Origin: Flavobacterium sp. KACC 22761 | Lineage (GTDB): Bacteria > Bacteroidota > Bacteroidia > Flavobacteriales > Flavobacteriaceae | Length of the DNA: 64,000 nt | Direction of reading: 5' to 3' | Assembly (NCBI RefSeq): GCF_034058155.1 | Contig: NZ_CP139148.1 | Location: 3,162,001 to 3,226,000 of the forward strand | In this document: piece after piece, positions 60,722 through 64,000 of the stretch | How positions within the stretch are numbered: position 1 is the first letter of the stretch | How the letters are laid out: every line of letters begins with the position of its first letter | Made by a program: the position numbers and the translations under genes | Notes under the pieces: generated by a model | What the model saw: only the letters and a program-made list of their open reading frames with translations | Databases searched by the model: none | Told to the model about the DNA's origin: nothing

Positions 60722-62392
60722 ATGAACAAAAAAATAATTTTAAAAATAGTATCCTTCTTTGCGATTGTCTTGATGATGGGATGTCAAAATGATGATTTCA
60801 CTTTTGGATCAATTGACTCACCAACAAATCTCAAAGTTACGGCTGAGATTATTGGTAAAACTACTGCAGCTCCAAACGGAGACGGTTCAGGAACGGTAAA
60901 ATTTACAGCTAAAGCTGATGGTGCAATATCCTATAAATATGTGTATAGTGACGGAACATCTGATAATGCTCCAAACGGAGTAATTACAAAACGTTTTACA
61001 AAAACAGGAGTAAATACCTATACGGTAACTGTAATTGCTTCTGGAAAAGGTGGCGTAAGCACGACAACAACAACAGATGTTACAGTTAGAAGTGATTTTA
61101 GTGATGCTGAAGCTATACAATTCTTGACTGGCGGTACTTCTAAAAAATGGTATTGGTCGGCTTCAGAAGCTGGACATTTAGGAGTTGGTCAAAATGATGG
61201 TGATGCAACTAAAAACTATTATGGAAACTATTATCAGGCTGGACCTTGGGAAAAAGCAGGTTCACCAACCAGCAGCTGTTTATATGAAAATGAATTGACA
61301 TTCTCTCTAGAAAGTGGCCAGCTTAAATTCCAATTAAACAATGGTGGCGCAACATTCTTTAACGCCGCTTTCGAAAGCGTAGGAGGAGGAAGCTCAGGTT
61401 CTGATGCTTGTTTGGCTTATGATACTTCAGGCAAAAAAACAGTTTCGTTGAGTCCTTCAGAATCTGTGGTAATGAAAAATCCAAATCATGCAACGCAAAC
61501 AAGAGGAACAATGATGAACTTTTCAGATGGCGGATTTATGGGGTATTATATTGGTCAGAGTTCGTATGAGATTTTATCGATTACGGCTAACAGAATGGTA
61601 GTAAGAGCTGTTATGGGCGGAAATGCATCATTGGCTTGGTATCACATTTTTACGACTACAAAACCAAGTCAAACTCCAACCACACCAGATAAGGATTATA
61701 CAAATCTAGTTTGGTCTGATGAATTTAATACTGATGGGGCGCCAGATACTTCAAAATGGGTTTACGATTTAGGACGTGGCGACAACGGATGGGGAAATAA
61801 TGAAAAACAGAATTACACGAATTCGTCAACAAACGTAATTGTTCAGGGAGGTAATTTAAAAATTACAGCTAAAAAAGAAGCGTCAGGAGGGGCTGATTAT
61901 TCTTCAGCTAGATTGAAATCTGAAGGGAAATATAAATTTACCTACGGAAAAGTTGAGGTACGTGCAAAACTTCCAATTGGTGGCGGAACTTGGCCAGCGA
62001 TCTGGATGCTTGGAGCAAACTATGCTACAAATGCGTGGCCGGCTTGTGGAGAATTGGATATTATGGAGCATGTAGGAAACAGCCAGAATGTAATTCATGG
62101 TACGCTTCATTATCCTGGACATTCAGGTGGAACTGCTAATACTGGTTCAAAAACGATTGCAAATGTTTCGACAGAATTCCATATTTATAAAACAATCTGG
62201 AGTCCTGAAGCTGTAAAAATATATGTAGATGATCAGTTAATTCATTCGGTTCCTAATGATGCGAGTTTGCCTTTCAACAAAGACTTTTTCTTAATTTTGA
62301 ATGTCGCAATGGGAGGTAGCTTTGGCGGTAATATTGATGCAGCTTTCACGCAGTCTTCTATGGAGATTGATTACGTTAGAGTGTACCAATAG
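60722..62392 (+). CDS. GH16 beta-glucanase lipoprotein with N-terminal binding modules
   Basis: A 556-residue lipoprotein (LMMGCQN, cysteine near residue 20). Residues about 30-125 form a PKD-like domain like that of the preceding protein (YKYVYSDGTSDNAPN). Residues about 135-310 are a second beta domain. The C-terminal GH16 catalytic domain (about 325-556) has the nucleophile/acid motif ELDIMEHVGN (about residues 443-452) and WPAIWMLGA. It hydrolyses beta-1,3- or mixed beta-glucans, probably laminarin, at the cell surface. The gene begins 11 bases after the glycan-binding protein. Confidence 0.9.
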   Translation: MNKKIILKIVSFFAIVLMMGCQNDDFTFGSIDSPTNLKVTAEIIGKTTAAPNGDGSGTVKFTAKADGAISYKYVYSDGTSDNAPNGVITKRFTKTGVNTYTVTVIASGKGGVSTTTTTDVTVRSDFSDAEAIQFLTGGTSKKWYWSASEAGHLGVGQNDGDATKNYYGNYYQAGPWEKAGSPTSSCLYENELTFSLESGQLKFQLNNGGATFFNAAFESVGGGSSGSDACLAYDTSGKKTVSLSPSESVVMKNPNHATQTRGTMMNFSDGGFMGYYIGQSSYEILSITANRMVVRAVMGGNASLAWYHIFTTTKPSQTPTTPDKDYTNLVWSDEFNTDGAPDTSKWVYDLGRGDNGWGNNEKQNYTNSSTNVIVQGGNLKITAKKEASGGADYSSARLKSEGKYKFTYGKVEVRAKLPIGGGTWPAIWMLGANYATNAWPACGELDIMEHVGNSQNVIHGTLHYPGHSGGTANTGSKTIANVSTEFHIYKTIWSPEAVKIYVDDQLIHSVPNDASLPFNKDFFLILNVAMGGSFGGNIDAAFTQSSMEIDYVRVYQ

Positions 62393-62420
62393 AGTATAAA
62401 TTAATTAGTAAGAATGAAAT

Positions 62421-62448
62421 GAGAAGGTCAGTTTAGGCTGGCCTTCTC
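62421..62448 (+). terminator. Hairpin between the two GH16 genes
   Basis: GAGAAGGTCAG pairs with CTGGCCTTCTC (one G-T pair), followed by an A/T-rich stretch with TTTTT. It may partly end the PUL transcript so that the last gene is expressed less. Confidence 0.65.
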
Positions 62449-62473
62449 AATTTTTATAATTTTAAAAGAAACT

Positions 62474-63232
62474 ATGAAAAAGGTAATTATGTTGCTGTTG
62501 ATCAGCAGTGCTTGTTTTGCGCAGGAAGTAAAAAGAAAACTCATTTGGGAAGAAAATTTCAATAAAAAAGAATTGAATGAAAAAGATTGGAATTTTGAAA
62601 TAGGCGACGGTTGTCCGAATCTTTGCGGTTTTGGAAACAATGAAAGACAGGTTTATACCAAAACAAATCATGAGTTTAAAGATGGAAATCTAGTCATAGA
62701 AGCCAGAAAAGAAGGTGCAAAATATACTTCGACAAAAATAACGACTAAAGGCAAAAAAGAATTTAAATACGGCCGAATTGAAGCCAGAGCAAAATTGCCT
62801 GTTGGTCAGGGAATTTGGCCAGCATTCTGGATGCTAGGAGCTAATATTGATGAAATTCATTGGCCAAAAGCAGGAGAAATTGATATTTTAGAATATATAG
62901 GACGCGATCCCGGAATGGTTTATACAACGCTACATACGCAAGACAGCCATGGAAATACGATCAATACCAAAAGAACGCCTTATCCTAATATTGAAGAAGG
63001 TTATCACATATTTGCAATCGAATGGACAAAAGAAAAAATGGATTTTTTTGTAGATAAAACATTGGTGTACACTTTTAATCCGCCAGTAAAAAATGAAGAT
63101 ACTTGGCCATTTGACAAACCTTTTTATATCATTGTCAATTTAGCTGTAGGAGGAAATTTTGGAGGACCAGAAGTTGATGATAAAATCTTTCCACAAAAGT
63201 ACTATGTCGATTACGTGCGCGTGTATCAATAG
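62474..63232 (+). CDS. GH16 endo-beta-1,3-glucanase (laminarinase-like)
   Basis: A 252-residue secreted enzyme with signal peptide (VIMLLLISSACFAQE) and no lipobox cysteine after it in the proper context. The whole mature protein is a GH16 jelly roll: KLIWEENFNKKELNEKDW, GRIEARAKLPVGQGIWPAFW, catalytic EIDILEYIGRDP (about residues 137-148) and HIFAIEWTKEKMDFFVD. It resembles the catalytic part of the preceding enzyme but lacks its binding domains. It would cut beta-1,3-glucan in the periplasm or medium. Confidence 0.92.
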   Translation: MKKVIMLLLISSACFAQEVKRKLIWEENFNKKELNEKDWNFEIGDGCPNLCGFGNNERQVYTKTNHEFKDGNLVIEARKEGAKYTSTKITTKGKKEFKYGRIEARAKLPVGQGIWPAFWMLGANIDEIHWPKAGEIDILEYIGRDPGMVYTTLHTQDSHGNTINTKRTPYPNIEEGYHIFAIEWTKEKMDFFVDKTLVYTFNPPVKNEDTWPFDKPFYIIVNLAVGGNFGGPEVDDKIFPQKYYVDYVRVYQ

Positions 63233-63243
63233 TTTTTTGTTTT

Positions 63244-63297
63244 AAAAAGACATAAATTATTTTTAACTGCTTAATTGTAAGTAATTTATGTCTTTTT
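63244..63297 (+). terminator. Terminator of the polysaccharide locus
   Basis: AAAAAGACATAAATTA (63244-63259) pairs perfectly with TAATTTATGTCTTTTT (63282-63297), a 16-bp stem with a 22-base loop. Confidence 0.8.
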
Positions 63298-63396
63298 GTG
63301 AATGCAAATAATTTGCTGATTTAACGGCCTTTTCCAGTAAAAATTAACTTATGTGTCTATTTTTTAAGTTTTTATTGTTAATTATTCTGCGTTTTA

Positions 63397-63429
63397 TTTG
63401 CTTTTTAAAATAATTATTTGTTAAATTTG
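63397..63429 (+). promoter_or_regulatory. Promoter of the second ECF sigma gene
   Basis: TTTG at 63397-63400 and TAAATTTG at 63422-63429, 21 bases apart, match the Bacteroidota promoter. The start site would be near 63436, leaving an untranslated leader of about 90 bases. Confidence 0.6.
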
Positions 63430-63524
63430 GTCACTTAATTAACATAACTAAAAAAAGAGAAGCCTATACAATAAAATTACTTTTTAGAAAATTACTCCAA
63501 ATTAAAAACTAAAAAAGTAGTATT

Positions 63525-64000
63525 ATGGCTCATCTGCACATTCCAGACGCTCTGTTAGTGAAAAATTATATCGATGGCAATGAAGTTGCGCTGTCGACAT
63601 TAATCAAAAGGCACGAATCTAAGATTTATGGTTTCATATATTCTAAGATTGCTGATAGAGATATTTCAAATGATATTTTTCAAGATACTTTTATTAAGGT
63701 GATCAAAACCTTAAAAAGTAATTCCTATAACGAAGAAGGCAAATTTTTGCCTTGGGTAATGCGTATATCACATAATTTGATTGTAGATCATTTCCGTAAA
63801 ACCAAGAAAATGCCAATGTATAGAGAGACCGAAGAATTCTCAATCTTTTCTGTAATGTCTGACGATTCGCTGACAATTGAAGGCAAAATGATTCTGGATC
63901 AAGTCGAAGTTGATTTAAAAAGATTAATCGAAGAGCTTCCAGACGATCAAAAAGAAGTGCTAGTAATGCGTATGTATCAAGACATGAGTTTCAAGGAAAT
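63525..64000 (+). CDS. ECF-type RNA polymerase sigma factor (C-terminus outside window)
   Basis: The ATG at 63525 opens a frame that runs to the window edge, about 158 residues. Region 2 is seen as LIKRHESKIYGFIYSKIADRD, NDIFQDTFIKVIKTL and FLPWVMRISHNLIVDHFRK. Region 4 begins LIEELPDDQKEVLVMRMYQDMSFKE at the edge, so only the recognition helix is missing. It is a group IV sigma factor; the signal and partner are not visible. It is separated from the PUL by a strong terminator and has its own promoter. Confidence 0.9.
   Translation, partial: MAHLHIPDALLVKNYIDGNEVALSTLIKRHESKIYGFIYSKIADRDISNDIFQDTFIKVIKTLKSNSYNEEGKFLPWVMRISHNLIVDHFRKTKKMPMYRETEEFSIFSVMSDDSLTIEGKMILDQVEVDLKRLIEELPDDQKEVLVMRMYQDMSFKE

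Overview
The window looks like a chromosomal segment of a Flavobacterium-type Bacteroidota. Signs of this are the AT-rich DNA, the lack of purine-rich ribosome binding sites before most genes, several -7 elements of the Bacteroidota form TAnnTTTG, a SusC/SusD pair, a LuxR-tailed beta-propeller regulator, and lineage-typical families (DUF3810, DUF4834, DUF4268). The genus is inferred from gene families and style; no marker gene is present to fix the species.

Layout. 1-9 kb: a partial TPR/YwqK-repeat protein, a striking compound heptanucleotide satellite (1571-2039), then housekeeping genes (DUF4268, CoA-type Nudix hydrolase, PlsC-like acyltransferase, an ECF sigma factor with a membrane partner, DUF3810 peptidase, a ParE/RelE-type toxin-antitoxin pair, Xaa-His dipeptidase). 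9-12 kb: a secreted protein divergent from a membrane-anchored winged-helix regulator, then a DUF389 protein. 12.2-15.9 kb: a run of small unrelated genes, all on the minus strand, separated by 107-121 bp imperfect palindromes with a shared border sequence; it resembles an integron-like cassette array without an integrase. 16-25 kb: a DbpA-tailed DEAD-box helicase, RdgB, a GH88 hydrolase, paired lipoproteins, an FMN-binding glutamate-synthase-like protein and a NYN-LOTUS protein.

25.2-33.9 kb is a denitrification/NO-defence locus: an Rrf2 regulator with three cysteines and an azurin lipoprotein; quinol NO reductase, the RIC iron-sulfur repair protein and a polytopic membrane protein; and, on the other strand, a NirK-cytochrome c fusion, NirV and an Sco copper chaperone. 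Three copies of AATAAAAGAT-N6-ATCTTTTATT (one with two mismatches) lie before the regulator, norZ and nirK, so the locus is probably one NO-responsive regulon.

34-51 kb: an alpha-oxoamine synthase, a GNAT-like protein, a C10 cysteine protease with a downstream lipoprotein that may be its inhibitor, an outer-membrane transporter-like protein, DUF4834, YfhO, a glycosyltransferase and flippase, MscS and UvrA. 51.5-63.2 kb is a polysaccharide utilisation locus, probably for laminarin or another beta-1,3-glucan: hybrid regulator, SusC, SusD, a glycan-binding lipoprotein and two GH16 enzymes. A partial ECF sigma gene ends the window. Intergenic spaces carry several families of dispersed short repeats and palindromes. 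No tRNA, rRNA, CRISPR array, transposase or integrase was seen.
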